Shown here: one piece after another, positions 43,032 to 52,647 of the stretch
How the letters are laid out: every line of letters begins with the position of its first letter
Position numbering within the stretch: the first letter of the stretch is position 1
NCBI RefSeq assembly: GCF_900142125.1
Contig: NZ_FQZT01000015.1
Span: forward strand, 1 to 64,000
Length of the DNA stretch: 64,000 nt
Direction: 5' to 3'
From: Malonomonas rubra DSM 5091
GTDB lineage: Bacteria; Desulfobacterota; Desulfuromonadia; Desulfuromonadales; Geopsychrobacteraceae
The notes under the pieces: generated by a model
Told to the model about the DNA's origin: nothing
What the model saw: only the letters and a program-made list of their open reading frames with translations
Databases searched by the model: none
Translations under genes and position numbers: made by a program

Positions 43032-45743
43032 TCACCCGTCTCGTCTGCCCAGAACCGCGCGGTCCAGGATGAAATCGCAAGGCGCCAGAGTCGCCTCGGG
43101 ATAGACACTGCGTAAATTGCTCAAAGCTTTAACCAGTTCAGCCAATGCTGTCTGCTTGTTTACCCGCGAGCTGCCGAAAGTCGCCTGCAGCCAGCGTTTG
43201 TAAGCCTTCTCGAACCCGGCCATCTGCGCCCGGTCGACCCAGCAGATCTTCGGCAGGATGTGGGCCGGGGTCTCCTGGCGGATGGTCTTTTCGGCGAAGC
43301 GGCGGAAATCGATATCTGAAAAGCGTGCCGGCCAAGCGGGGAGAATAATACTGATGCGGCAACTATAGGGGTCGATGTATTTGACGTTACTGCAATCACC
43401 GCCTGTACAGATCGGCAGGAAAAGCCCCTGCTGTTGTTCAGCCAACAGAGAATCCTCGATCGGACGGATCGTTTCCGCAATCGCGCCTGGCGCCGGTATC
43501 CGGTCGGAAATTCGCAGGTTTACCGGTGCGGCGGGAGTAGCAGTACTCCGTCCACCATCGAAGGGCAGACCGATTTCCCGCTGCGGCCGCAGCAGCAGGT
43601 GTTCGACCAGGAACAGACCCTCGTCACTGAACCTGTCCTGCAGCAGATCGAGGATCTGATCGATCGCCGCATCACGCTCCGCTTCGGTGGCGAAATATTC
43701 AATTCGCCGGGCGAGAATATCCTCCTCACCATCGGTCAGGTTGAAATAATAACGCCCGTCCTTGGCGACACGCGGCTGGTAATTGCTGCGATCGAGAGCG
43801 AAACCGAGGACCCGCTGCATCTCTTCGCGGGCATCGCGCGAGTCGAGGAACTTCCAGCTGCTGCTGAGCAGGATTTTGCCCTCCATCTCGGGGCGATCGT
43901 CGCGGATACGGAAGCGGTACTCTTTGAGATCATCTTCAACCCGGTCCCGCTCGTCGTAGATATCGAGTTTCACGTTCGCCAGGTTACGCCGGTCGAGATT
44001 GCGGATGCCGAGCAAACGACCGATCCGCAGGCTGAGGCCACTGATATTGGCGGTGTCCCACAGCTCCTTTTTCAGGCTGTAATCGAAGGCTCCGCCCCGA
44101 TTGACACTTAAACTCGGATAATCCCGCAGAAATTCCCGTTTAGCCCGTGCCGCCTCGGCCACAGCGTTACTGCGATCATGAGCGTACATGGTCCAGACGT
44201 ACTCGTTGAAATTTTCGGCAAACCGAGCCAGCAGATGGTCGAGGAAACGATTGCGGCGTTTGAGGAAGGTCGCTTCATCCTCCGTCAGGCTCTGGATATC
44301 TTCGGCCAGCGTTGCAGGATCGGCATAAAGTCCATCAGCATCAGTCACCCCAGCGACCACTTGGCTGAAATAGCTCTGGCCGATGGCCGGGTCGAGGGTG
44401 AACAGCTGACGCACGTTACCGAGCTGGGCGAAATAGTTGGCCAGCACTTGATCGAAGAACAGCAGGTAGGCCTGCAGCTGCCGCGCCTGAGCCTTACGCT
44501 GATCACTCGCTGATTCCGGCAGGCCGCTGTCGCTGATACCGTACGCGCGCGGGTAGTGCTGCTGGATGCTCTGGTAATCGCCGCTGTTGCGATAACGCCC
44601 GGCCGGGATCGGCAGGTCGGTGCTACCGGGGTGAGCGTTCGCCTGCTCATCCTGCTCCATTTCAGCCAGCAGGTTTTCAACGCGCTCGAAATCTGCCTGG
44701 AACGGCAGCAGGTCTTTGTAGAAAACCAGCCGTGAGCACTCTGTGCTGATGACCGGCTGCAGTGGCTGCTGGCCTTCCTGCCAGACCGGGATAATCCAGC
44801 TATCCTCATCCTCTGGCAGCTGCGCACCGCTCGGAGCGATGACGATATCGCGCACCGCCTGCACCCCCTCGACCTGCATCATCTCCTGCAGAATGTCGGA
44901 TAGGTTGATCTGCTGGCGGATCTGCGAAGCGGCCAGTTCTTCGGCAGCGAGGAAGCCGTTCTGCAGCAGCGGCCCTTCGAAGATAGTCTCAACCGGCGTC
45001 CCTTTATCGAGTAGCTTCTGCAGCGAATAGAATTTGACCGGCGGGGTGAGGAACTGCTGCACCGCACGGAAAATACGCGCCTCGGTCAGGTCGATCTCTG
45101 CATCCGGTGCCAGCTCGATCTCGGCACAGAGGCAAAACGGTTTCTGCCGCACAAGCTGTATGCCGGTAAAATCTTCGCACAGGTTGCGGCTGGCCTGTAA
45201 CAGTTGCCAGGCTTTCTGCTGCAGGGTGTTGCGCAGATCACGATCCCCATTGGCAACATCCTCTTCCAACTCCAGCAGCACCCGGTAGAGCCCTTTCATC
45301 TCGACCCGGTGTTTATGCAGTCGCCCCTTCTGCAGAAACTCCAGCCGACTGCGCTCGCAGTTGATGCCATACTGCTGCGGATCCGGCAAAAGCCAGGCGT
45401 TGCGGATGCCGGGGATATCGATCAGCAGGCGACGGTAATCATCGACCGTCACCGGGCGGGTCGGCAAAACCTGCGCCGCAGTCGGAAAGCTGGCCTCGGC
45501 CTTTTCGACGTGCTCCGGCAGCGCCAACAGATCGGGCAACGGCTGAGAGATGCGGTAACCAAGATCGGTGATGGCATAGCAGAGCAGTTCCAGACTGGTA
45601 ATGCCCGGATCGTGAATGTTGTAATCGGTCCACAGCTTGCGCGAGAGCAGCTGGACATGTTCCAGTCCTTCTTCGCGCAACCGCTGATAGTTGCGTGCCG
45701 TGATATCGCTCGATTGTTTGCTGATGGTCAGCTTCTCGGCCAT
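43032..45743 (-). CDS. eCIS baseplate protein, Pvc12/gp7-like
   Basis: The 903-aa protein contains LWTDYNIHDPGITSLELLCYAITDLGYRIS (about residues 38-67), a signature of the large eCIS baseplate component that pairs with the J/gp6 protein, and later EVEKAEASFPTA-type and QLLLRPQREIGLPF-type blocks. It should form the wedge ring around the spike. The start at 45743 is chosen because the longer frame overlaps the J-like gene by 80 bases. A three-gene string of large proteins (Pvc11-12-this order) is typical of eCIS. Confidence 0.75.
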   Translation of the reverse strand: MAEKLTISKQSSDITARNYQRLREEGLEHVQLLSRKLWTDYNIHDPGITSLELLCYAITDLGYRISQPLPDLLALPEHVEKAEASFPTAAQVLPTRPVTVDDYRRLLIDIPGIRNAWLLPDPQQYGINCERSRLEFLQKGRLHKHRVEMKGLYRVLLELEEDVANGDRDLRNTLQQKAWQLLQASRNLCEDFTGIQLVRQKPFCLCAEIELAPDAEIDLTEARIFRAVQQFLTPPVKFYSLQKLLDKGTPVETIFEGPLLQNGFLAAEELAASQIRQQINLSDILQEMMQVEGVQAVRDIVIAPSGAQLPEDEDSWIIPVWQEGQQPLQPVISTECSRLVFYKDLLPFQADFERVENLLAEMEQDEQANAHPGSTDLPIPAGRYRNSGDYQSIQQHYPRAYGISDSGLPESASDQRKAQARQLQAYLLFFDQVLANYFAQLGNVRQLFTLDPAIGQSYFSQVVAGVTDADGLYADPATLAEDIQSLTEDEATFLKRRNRFLDHLLARFAENFNEYVWTMYAHDRSNAVAEAARAKREFLRDYPSLSVNRGGAFDYSLKKELWDTANISGLSLRIGRLLGIRNLDRRNLANVKLDIYDERDRVEDDLKEYRFRIRDDRPEMEGKILLSSSWKFLDSRDAREEMQRVLGFALDRSNYQPRVAKDGRYYFNLTDGEEDILARRIEYFATEAERDAAIDQILDLLQDRFSDEGLFLVEHLLLRPQREIGLPFDGGRSTATPAAPVNLRISDRIPAPGAIAETIRPIEDSLLAEQQQGLFLPICTGGDCSNVKYIDPYSCRISIILPAWPARFSDIDFRRFAEKTIRQETPAHILPKICWVDRAQMAGFEKAYKRWLQATFGSSRVNKQTALAELVKALSNLRSVYPEATLAPCDFILDRAVLGRRDG

Positions 45744-45750
45744 AAACGCC

Positions 45751-48700
45751 TCACAGCTTCTGAATATCGTGCTGCGCCACCGAAACCAGGATGGCGCGCG
45801 GATCGGTCGCCCGGGCCTCGCCCAGGTCATCTGTCAAATTATTCCCCTGGTAAAGTTTGAACTCGGTCAGGTAATCGACATAATCGAGTTGCTCGATATG
45901 ATGCAGAATGACCGTTTTGTGCAGCCGACCACCGAAGTTGACGTCGCTGTCAGCCGAAAAAGCCCAGGGGGAAAGGAACCTGATGATCTCTTCATTGAGC
46001 AGCTTGCGGTAGAAGCCAAAGTCGAGCTGCTGCTGGAACTGAACATGAAAGGAGACCTTGATCGACTGGTAGAGCGGGTTGGCGGCATGCACCGTTGCCG
46101 TCGGTCCGGTCAAGCCTTCGATGTATGCCTTGATGCGATCGAGGGTGTCGAGGTCGGCCCGCGGTCGTAACGGGTCGACGGCGTTGCGGTTGTGCAGACT
46201 CGGCACCACCAGCAGGGTCAAATGCCCCGGCGCTTCGCAGCTGTCAGGCGCTGTGTGGGTCAGACACTTCGCTTTGTAGATCTCCGGGAACTGCTGCAGC
46301 ACCAGTCGCTCGACATCCCAGGGGCTGATCGCTCGCTGTTTGTGCCGCAGCCGCTCACTGACTCGCACCCGAAACGCCGCGTCATCTTCTGCCATGCGTC
46401 CAGCAAAGGAAGCGTAGGGCTGGCTGACCGATTTGATCCCCGCCTGCGGCACCACCAGTTTACTGATCGATTTCGCCGCCAAGGGCAATCGCAGCCGTTC
46501 CGGATCGTTACCCTGATCTTTGAAAGTCGCCAGCACAGCGTTCGGCTGCACGTCGATCAAGGTGCAGATCGCTGCCGTATTCTGCGCCACCGTCGCCCGC
46601 AACCAGAAGGAGCCGCTCGGTAGCAGGGTGTTACGGTTGGTCGCCAGTTCCGGAAGCTTGAAGCGAATCACCCCGCTGGTCAGTAGACCGTTCGTACCGT
46701 CGCTGAGCAGTTCCTCGCTGCTCAGTTCACGCCAGTGGTTATCACTCAAAACACTCCACTGCACATCCGGCTTGACCAGATCGGGCTCGCCGCTGCCTTC
46801 GACGACCTGAAACAGCACAGACAGGTTGCGGCCAGGGTCGACGCCGGAAAAGCCGAGGTAGAATTCTCCTTCAAACGGATATTCAGGCAGCAACGGCACC
46901 GACTTCGCGGCAAGAAATGAGAGCTGATTGCGCAGGTAGCTGTGGTCACGCCGCTGACCGAAGGGGGCGATCTGGAAAAACGCCAGGCTATCGTCAACTA
47001 CGGCAGCGGCAGAATTTGCCGTCAAATCCAGTTTCCCGCTGCTGGCCGTGTAGTTCAGGCTCAGGCTTTCGATCGTCGGAGTGTACGGCTCGTTTGGCAA
47101 AACCGGGGGCGCCCCGGCGGCAACAATCACAGCGGAAGTGTAGGCTTCTGTATATTCCTGATGCAGAAAACTTCTTGTCAGTCGCAGCGCGATAAAACCG
47201 TCTCGCAGCCGCGGAGTCGATCCCTGGTGAACAGACAGCGCCGGGTAGAACCAGTGGATCGGGCTGACAAGTTGCAGGCCCTGCACCTGTTGCAGCGCCC
47301 AGCGGGTCTGCTGCAAGCTGACAGCCTGCGCCTGCATTAACGGAGGTCGGGGAAGAACACTGACAGGCAAACTGCCACTTGGTGGTTCGGAAATAGAGTG
47401 CTCTGCCCTGGCGTTGCCGGAATCGAACAAGTTTACTGTCGAAACCTTTTCCTGGCCGTTTATTTTCGATCTCAGTTTTGCCTGGAAAAAGCTGTTGCCA
47501 CCGACGCTGTAGTTATATTCCGGTGCGTTGTAATGGCTGGCGAAGCTGACCGGCGCGTTCAGCCACTTAAGCTTGAGGGTAAAGGTCTCCAGGGTTTTGT
47601 TGAACGCCTCTGCGCTGCCGACATAAAAGCTCGCCCCCTGCTTCCCTTGCGGTCCGAACGGCAAAAAGGGCTTGGCCGGATCGAGTTTGCCAAAGTCACT
47701 TTCCAGTTGCAGACTGGTCACCCCCTCGACGGTCACACGAATTTCTGCACTGGTGATACTGACTGCTGACAGCTCATGATAACCAAAACCCGTTTTCTGC
47801 TGGTTGAGCAACAGTTGCAGAAGAGGTGCCCCGGTATCGAAGCTGTGACCATGGAGCTCAGCGTCATACGCAACGACAGCGTCATCTTCCGCACTGAGCG
47901 AAACGGTCACCTGATAGAGCCCGGATACCTCTGTCAGCGACGCACTTTTCGGTCCTATCCAACCCTTCTCTCCGCTCAGGTAAACCTGGAACGCACCCTC
48001 CCCGGCGCTGTCGATATTTATCCCGCTCGGCAAACCGTTCAGCGTCATCTCCAGAGTGATGGTCCGGGTGCCTTCCGCCATCGCCAGAACCGGTGCGGCA
48101 AAAGCAAAACCGATCTGCGCCTGCGGCAGCACGCTGGAGCCGAACGGAGGCCACTGCCCTGGCTGTTCGGCAAACTCGCCGCCAATCCCGTCGCTCGAGG
48201 CCGCAAGCGGTGCCAACCGGATGAGACCGTCATCAACAAACACCGAGCGCAATGAATCGATGGTCACCGGGAAGACGCTCAGGTCATCGGCCAGCTCGAA
48301 CTGAACATCCTTTTTCGTCGCATCCTTGCCAGCTGTCACCAGGGTGCCTTTGGGCAGCAACAGTTCATCAACCTTCTTTTTCAGTTCAAACAGCAGGTGC
48401 ACTTTATCCGCCACTGGCGGAGCGGATTTGAGCTGCAGCACCTGGCGGTAAAAATGATCGAGATGTCGACCGGTGATGCCGTTCAGCTCTTCGCGCGCGT
48501 AGCGGCAGAGGCGCAGGAAACTTATCAACAGGCCAAGATGTGGAGACAAGTCGCCCCGTGCGGCGAAGCTCTGCTCGACATCATTGAGGTCGATATCAAA
48601 AGCAAGCTGCCTGGCCAAATCGGCCGGCAACTGATCGAAAAAAGCGCTCCAGTTGCCATCAACTTTGTTGCTCTGCGGATTGATGAAGTTGAGCAAACGG

Positions 48701-48852
48701 GCAAACTCGGTGGAGAAATCGAGCCACTGCTGCAGGTCACGCTCGTCAATCGGCGCACTACCCGGATCGAGGGCTGGCAGCAGGCGTTGCTGCTGGCTCT
48801 GTCCGTCGCGCCAGAGGTTGCCGAGACATATCTGCTTTGTGCTGCCGCTCAT
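45751..48852 (-). CDS. eCIS baseplate J/gp6-like protein, Pvc11-type
   Basis: The 1033-aa protein has N-terminal DERDLQQWLDFSTEFARLLNFIN and a C-terminal half with DDAAFRVRVSERLRHKQRAISPWDVERLVLQQFPEIYKAKCLTHT, SCEAPGHLTLLVVPSLHNRNAVDPLRP, matching the baseplate J/gp6 wedge family of contractile systems. It overlaps the gp25 gene by four bases (ATGA). Size and order fit Pvc11. It would connect the hub to the outer baseplate. Confidence 0.82.
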   Translation of the reverse strand: MSGSTKQICLGNLWRDGQSQQQRLLPALDPGSAPIDERDLQQWLDFSTEFARLLNFINPQSNKVDGNWSAFFDQLPADLARQLAFDIDLNDVEQSFAARGDLSPHLGLLISFLRLCRYAREELNGITGRHLDHFYRQVLQLKSAPPVADKVHLLFELKKKVDELLLPKGTLVTAGKDATKKDVQFELADDLSVFPVTIDSLRSVFVDDGLIRLAPLAASSDGIGGEFAEQPGQWPPFGSSVLPQAQIGFAFAAPVLAMAEGTRTITLEMTLNGLPSGINIDSAGEGAFQVYLSGEKGWIGPKSASLTEVSGLYQVTVSLSAEDDAVVAYDAELHGHSFDTGAPLLQLLLNQQKTGFGYHELSAVSITSAEIRVTVEGVTSLQLESDFGKLDPAKPFLPFGPQGKQGASFYVGSAEAFNKTLETFTLKLKWLNAPVSFASHYNAPEYNYSVGGNSFFQAKLRSKINGQEKVSTVNLFDSGNARAEHSISEPPSGSLPVSVLPRPPLMQAQAVSLQQTRWALQQVQGLQLVSPIHWFYPALSVHQGSTPRLRDGFIALRLTRSFLHQEYTEAYTSAVIVAAGAPPVLPNEPYTPTIESLSLNYTASSGKLDLTANSAAAVVDDSLAFFQIAPFGQRRDHSYLRNQLSFLAAKSVPLLPEYPFEGEFYLGFSGVDPGRNLSVLFQVVEGSGEPDLVKPDVQWSVLSDNHWRELSSEELLSDGTNGLLTSGVIRFKLPELATNRNTLLPSGSFWLRATVAQNTAAICTLIDVQPNAVLATFKDQGNDPERLRLPLAAKSISKLVVPQAGIKSVSQPYASFAGRMAEDDAAFRVRVSERLRHKQRAISPWDVERLVLQQFPEIYKAKCLTHTAPDSCEAPGHLTLLVVPSLHNRNAVDPLRPRADLDTLDRIKAYIEGLTGPTATVHAANPLYQSIKVSFHVQFQQQLDFGFYRKLLNEEIIRFLSPWAFSADSDVNFGGRLHKTVILHHIEQLDYVDYLTEFKLYQGNNLTDDLGEARATDPRAILVSVAQHDIQKL

Positions 48853-49268
48853 CCAGTCACCTCAGACCGATAAAAGGGGAACACCAGGTTGTTGCGCGAA
48901 TTGGTCGCCCGCACTTTGTAGTAGACGACCAATTCGATTTTGCCGGCCGGTTCATCGAGTGCTTCGATCACCACGTCTTCCAGCTCGATGCGCGGCTCGT
49001 AAATCAGGATCGCCTGCTTGACCAGCCCGCGGATGTAGGTTTTTACCGTAGTATTGAGCGGCTCGAAGATCAGTTCGTCGAGATTGCAACCATACTTCGG
49101 CTGCAGGAAACGCTCACCGACACTGGTCGCAAGGAGAATCTCCAGGCTTTCACGGATATCATCCTCGCCCGAAACCAGTTCGACGCCCTTTTTGATCTTC
49201 GAGAACCGGGGCGGAAAGCTCCAGCCGGTGCCGAGAAACGGGTTATTTGTATCGTTCAACTTCGTCAT
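48849..49268 (-). CDS. eCIS gp25/W-like baseplate protein, Pvc9-type
   Basis: The 139-aa protein contains NNPFLGTGWSFPPRFSK, SGEDDIRESLEILLATSVGERFLQPKYGCNLDELIFEP and LIYEPRIELEDV, the lysozyme-fold gp25 baseplate wedge signature. It starts sheath polymerisation at the baseplate in related systems. The start at 49268 follows AAGGAGC; a longer frame overlaps the PAAR gene and is rejected. It overlaps the J-like gene by four bases. Confidence 0.88.
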   Translation of the reverse strand: MTKLNDTNNPFLGTGWSFPPRFSKIKKGVELVSGEDDIRESLEILLATSVGERFLQPKYGCNLDELIFEPLNTTVKTYIRGLVKQAILIYEPRIELEDVVIEALDEPAGKIELVVYYKVRATNSRNNLVFPFYRSEVTG

Positions 49269-49278
49269 GCGAAGCTCC

Positions 49279-49560
49279 TTAGTCGCCAATGATAACCGTC
49301 GGTTCGCCGATAGCAGCGGTCGCGCCACAGCCACAAAGATCACCAACCCGCAAGGCGGGCACGCCACCGATCAGCACCGTACCGCTGCCGGCCACAAAGG
49401 GACTGACTGTTGGCACATGCACCGGAGGAGGAATCGGGCAGACATGGTTGTCGCCCATCACTGCCGCAGGCATACCGCCGATCAGCACCGTCGCGTTGCC
49501 GGGACCGACGATGGTGCCGCCATGGGTAGACAGGTCTGTCACCCGTGCTGCTGGAGGCAT
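49279..49560 (-). CDS. PAAR-motif spike tip, Pvc10-type
   Basis: The 93-aa protein has MPPAARVTDLSTHGGTIVGPGNATVLIGGMPAAVMGDNHVCPIPPPVHV and a second VLIGGVPALRVGDLCGCGA block, the repeated PAAR pattern, with His and Cys residues in place for metal binding. It caps the VgrG-like spike and sharpens its tip. It lies between the spike gene (16 bp) and gp25 (10 bp). Confidence 0.93.
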   Translation of the reverse strand: MPPAARVTDLSTHGGTIVGPGNATVLIGGMPAAVMGDNHVCPIPPPVHVPTVSPFVAGSGTVLIGGVPALRVGDLCGCGATAAIGEPTVIIGD

Positions 49561-49575
49561 ATCTGTTCCTTTCCT

Positions 49576-51321
49576 TTAGTTGATCATCACAACACCGGCT
49601 TCAACCTTGGCCGTCGCTCCGCCAACAAGTTTGGCTTCCACGCCGCCTTCGGCCTTCATTTCCATCTGCGCCTTCACCTCAACATTCATCCCTTCGAGCT
49701 TGAGATCACCAGTTGCCTTGATGGTGATATCACCTTGGCTCTCGTAACTGATGCCGGCGCTGTTCATCTCAAGCTTGTTGCTGTAGTCATCTTCGAGCAG
49801 GATACTTTCGGCATCGTCATCGATAACGATCTTCTTCCCGGCCGGGGTTTCGATCGTCAGACTGACCTTCTCGTCGTTCCAGATCATTTTCATGCCGCTA
49901 CGGGTGACGATCCCCTTTTCGTGGTTATCGTCGCTGCTTGCCAGCGGCGCCGGTTTAGCGCTGCTGTTGAGCATGCCAAGGATGATGGCGTCACGCGGGT
50001 CATCATTGAGGAAACCGAGCACCACTTCGTCTTCTATTTCCGGCCGCCAGAAGGTGCCGCGCTCTTCGCCGGCATCGAGACAGGCCACACGTGCCCAGAC
50101 ACCATCAACATCCGGTGCGATCACCGGAACCCTCACCCGCACCCGGTCTTCACCGTCCGGATCGCCAACGATCGCAGTAACGATGCCTATCTGCAAACCT
50201 GAAACGGCCGGCAGCAGTGCGGAAGCAGGTGGACTGCTGACCGGAAATTTTTCGGCAAACCATTCTGCCGGCAGCCCGATATCGATATCGGTGGTCCATG
50301 GACCACCGCTGAACTCATGCCGAATCCCGGAGACAAAAGCCCTGCCCCTGAAACGGTCTCCTACGCCTTCAAGCTCGATCAAATCCCCCGGATTGACATC
50401 GATGCCGGTGCACCTGGCCCGCCCCTGCACCTTGGCCAGCCGCTGTTTCTGCAGGCGCGCATCACTCCAGGCCTGCAATTCATCCTCTCTGAGCTGGCTG
50501 CCACTTCGCTGCACCGGGGCCTGTTGTGCCGCGACATCGGCCAGCTCTTCGAACAGCAGATCACCGGGAGTCTCGACCTCATCGGCCGAGCCGTCGCGGC
50601 TGAACAGCTCCTGTCCGGCGGAATCCCAGCTTTCACTGCTGACCGAAGCAATCTGGTCACGGGCATCGATTTCAGCCTCAAACTCGAGCAGGGTCGCACC
50701 GTAAGTCAACGTCTGTACCGGATCGGCACTGAAATCGGGGGGGCCGATCTGCAACTCGTTCCTGTTGGTCAACACCTGCTGACCGTTCGCCTCAGCGCGG
50801 GTCAGCATAAAATCCCAATCGGTGCAGTTGTATTGCACCAGCTCAGCGTGCTCGACACTGGTCTCTTCTATTTCGCTGCCGATAGAGTAGTTCTCCGCCA
50901 TTTGCGTAAACAGGTCGCTGTCCTTCAGTTCACTGAAATAGGCACTCCGCCGGTAAAGGCTCATACGAAATGCGCTATGCCGACATTCAATACTGAGCAT
51001 CGATGGCCGCCGTTGCCGAGCCTTGATGCCATGCCCGGTGATGATTCCGCGGAACAGGGTATTTTCCAGCGAGTGATAACCACCGCAAATCTCGATCTCC
51101 TTGCCCGGTATGAACATTTCGGAATTACTGACCTCAAAATCACCTCTGGCCGGGTCGCCGTCGTGCAACAGGATTTTTGCCGTAGATATCCGGTTGACCT
51201 GCTTGATGACAGTCAGGGCAGCAACCTGATATTCACGGGAGATATCCTCCCCCTCGATCAGGATGGCAAACGTCGGCCGGTCGATCGGCGCCTGCGTCTG
51301 TATGGCCCGTTCATTAGGCAT
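49576..51321 (-). CDS. VgrG-like spike protein, Pvc8-type
   Basis: The 581-aa protein has a gp27-like N-terminal half (ISTAKILLHDGDPARGDFEVSNSEMFIPGKEIEI, later RGIITGH), a gp5-like OB region with IGIVTAIVGDPDGEDRVRVRVPVI, FWRPEIEDEVVLGFLNDDPRDAIILGML, and a C-terminal beta-helix (ISYESQGDITIKATGDLKL to the end) ending in Gly/Ala/Glu-rich repeats. It forms the central trimeric spike under the PAAR tip. The start at 51321 overlaps the LysM gene by eight bases. Confidence 0.9.
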   Translation of the reverse strand: MPNERAIQTQAPIDRPTFAILIEGEDISREYQVAALTVIKQVNRISTAKILLHDGDPARGDFEVSNSEMFIPGKEIEICGGYHSLENTLFRGIITGHGIKARQRRPSMLSIECRHSAFRMSLYRRSAYFSELKDSDLFTQMAENYSIGSEIEETSVEHAELVQYNCTDWDFMLTRAEANGQQVLTNRNELQIGPPDFSADPVQTLTYGATLLEFEAEIDARDQIASVSSESWDSAGQELFSRDGSADEVETPGDLLFEELADVAAQQAPVQRSGSQLREDELQAWSDARLQKQRLAKVQGRARCTGIDVNPGDLIELEGVGDRFRGRAFVSGIRHEFSGGPWTTDIDIGLPAEWFAEKFPVSSPPASALLPAVSGLQIGIVTAIVGDPDGEDRVRVRVPVIAPDVDGVWARVACLDAGEERGTFWRPEIEDEVVLGFLNDDPRDAIILGMLNSSAKPAPLASSDDNHEKGIVTRSGMKMIWNDEKVSLTIETPAGKKIVIDDDAESILLEDDYSNKLEMNSAGISYESQGDITIKATGDLKLEGMNVEVKAQMEMKAEGGVEAKLVGGATAKVEAGVVMIN

Positions 51322-51997
51322 TGGCACTCTTTTCCAGCGGCGGAAAAACCAGCTGCTGGCCCGCCTGCAGGTTGCGGAAATCATCCAGCCCGTTTACTTC
51401 AGCCACTTGCAGGTAATAAGACTGATCGCCATAAGTCCGGAAACAGAGAAGCGGCAGGCTGTCCCCTTCTTTCACAGTCACTCTCCGCATCAGGTCGGGC
51501 GACTGGTCGTTTGCTTCTGCGACCCGGGTACTGTCATCGATATTTTCGGTAAAGGTTGCATCCATTACCGCCCTTAGCGGACGGCCATCGCTGTAAAACA
51601 GCTTGTATGTGATGTCAGCCTTGATCAGCACACACTTCGACTCCAACTTCCCCCAGAGCAACTTCAGGTACCGGGGACGGTGAATTTCACCATCGTAGCC
51701 GACAACCTTGAAAAACTCCTGAATCCGATCGTAGACTTCGACCTTGTCGCCGCAAGTGCCGGTGCCGTCGAACATCAGCTTGAACTTGTATTCCTGTGGC
51801 TTGATCTTGCGGAACACCACCGGGCTGCCGGTTGTTCCTTCTCCCTGCTGGCGCTGGTACTCGACGTCGTAAACCTGGCCGTACTCCTGCGGGTTGAAGT
51901 CGACTTTGAATTCTGCAACCGGCTGGCCAGAATAATCAGCTTCTGCATAGGCCTTGAGCAGCAGCCTTTCCAGTTCACCTTTGTTCGGCGCTGACAT
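51314..51997 (-). CDS. LysM-type baseplate hub protein, Pvc7/gp53-like
   Basis: The 227-aa protein has a body with FKVDFNPQEYGQVYDVEYQRQQG and QEYKFKLMFDGTG, then VKEGDSLPLLCFRTYGDQSYYLQVAEVNGLDDFRNLQAGQQLVFPPL, a LysM repeat (about 170-220). In contractile systems LysM proteins link the tube, spike and baseplate. The gene lies directly upstream of the spike gene with an eight-base overlap. Confidence 0.88.
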   Translation of the reverse strand: MSAPNKGELERLLLKAYAEADYSGQPVAEFKVDFNPQEYGQVYDVEYQRQQGEGTTGSPVVFRKIKPQEYKFKLMFDGTGTCGDKVEVYDRIQEFFKVVGYDGEIHRPRYLKLLWGKLESKCVLIKADITYKLFYSDGRPLRAVMDATFTENIDDSTRVAEANDQSPDLMRRVTVKEGDSLPLLCFRTYGDQSYYLQVAEVNGLDDFRNLQAGQQLVFPPLEKSANA

Positions 51998-52003
51998 GTC
52001 GAC

Positions 52004-52171
52004 CTACCTTTCCTGCCGGTTTTTGAGGATTTCGAGCACCTGCTCCACGCAGTCGCTGACAATCTGCTGTCGCTCCTCACGCGGCGCGTCCGATGTTTCA
52101 CTTTCCTGCTGCGTGGATTGACTTCCCTCAACCACTCCACGAATAACAAGTTCTCTGACTTCTAACGGCAT
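52004..52171 (-). CDS. DUF5908-like small eCIS protein (Pvc6-type)
   Basis: The 55-aa protein starts MPLEVRELVIRGVVEG and ends with VSDCVEQVLEILKNRQER. Small proteins with an N-terminal PLEIRELVI-type block sit between tube and LysM genes in many eCIS loci, and are named DUF5908. A GGAAAG-type site precedes the LysM start just downstream, and its own start follows GAAGAGAGGTCGCT. It is too short for many gene finders; I read it directly from the sequence. Confidence 0.75.
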   Translation of the reverse strand: MPLEVRELVIRGVVEGSQSTQQESETSDAPREERQQIVSDCVEQVLEILKNRQER

Positions 52172-52196
52172 AGCGACCTCTCTTCAGAGGAAAATC

Positions 52197-52643
52197 TTAT
52201 CGACCTATTCTGGTAAAATACTGGTACGAAAGCTCCAGCGTCTCGACCACCAGCCCATTCTCCTGCGCCTTGAAATCGGACACCGCCCACTTGACCGGCC
52301 ATGCCTTGACAAAGCTGTAGGTAAAGCCGAGCGGTTCGTGCTTTTCGTTGAGCAGGGTCACGTCGACGGTGGTTGGCGCAAAACTGAAGTTCTCGATGGC
52401 GTCGCGGCACCACTGGATCAGCCCCGAGTCGATCAAAAGCCCACGCTTGAGCACCAGGTTGCCATACTTCGGCAGGGTCGGCAGGCGATGGACGAAGCGG
52501 TTTTCGCCTCCCTCCTGCAGCTCCTCGGTGCCCAGTTCGGCGGAAAGCCCGGTGACCTCCTGGAAACGGCTGTCTTTTTCCCCGACTCCGGGCAGGCTGA
52601 TAGTGACCCGGAAGTGGAACCCGACCGGCGGATAATCAGCCAT
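52197..52643 (-). CDS. eCIS tube protein 2 (gp19-like, Pvc5-type)
   Basis: The 148-aa protein has MADYPPVGFHFRVTISLPG, FQEVTGLSAELGTEEL, FVHRLPTLPKYGNLVLKRGLL and a C-terminal VVETLELSYQYFTRIGR, the inner-tube T4 gp19 fold. It is a paralogue of the preceding gene at 52648 and is probably the baseplate-proximal adaptor ring of the tube. It ends 25 bp before the DUF5908-like gene. Confidence 0.85.
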   Translation of the reverse strand: MADYPPVGFHFRVTISLPGVGEKDSRFQEVTGLSAELGTEELQEGGENRFVHRLPTLPKYGNLVLKRGLLIDSGLIQWCRDAIENFSFAPTTVDVTLLNEKHEPLGFTYSFVKAWPVKWAVSDFKAQENGLVVETLELSYQYFTRIGR

Positions 52644-52647
52644 CTAG

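Noticed and set aside
41510-43072. Long plus-strand open frame of about 520 codons opposite the eCIS genes
   Set aside because: It is antisense to two well-supported proteins, has no conserved motif and His/Arg/Gln-rich content typical of a shadow frame. The same holds for 53115-54344 and 29704-30438.
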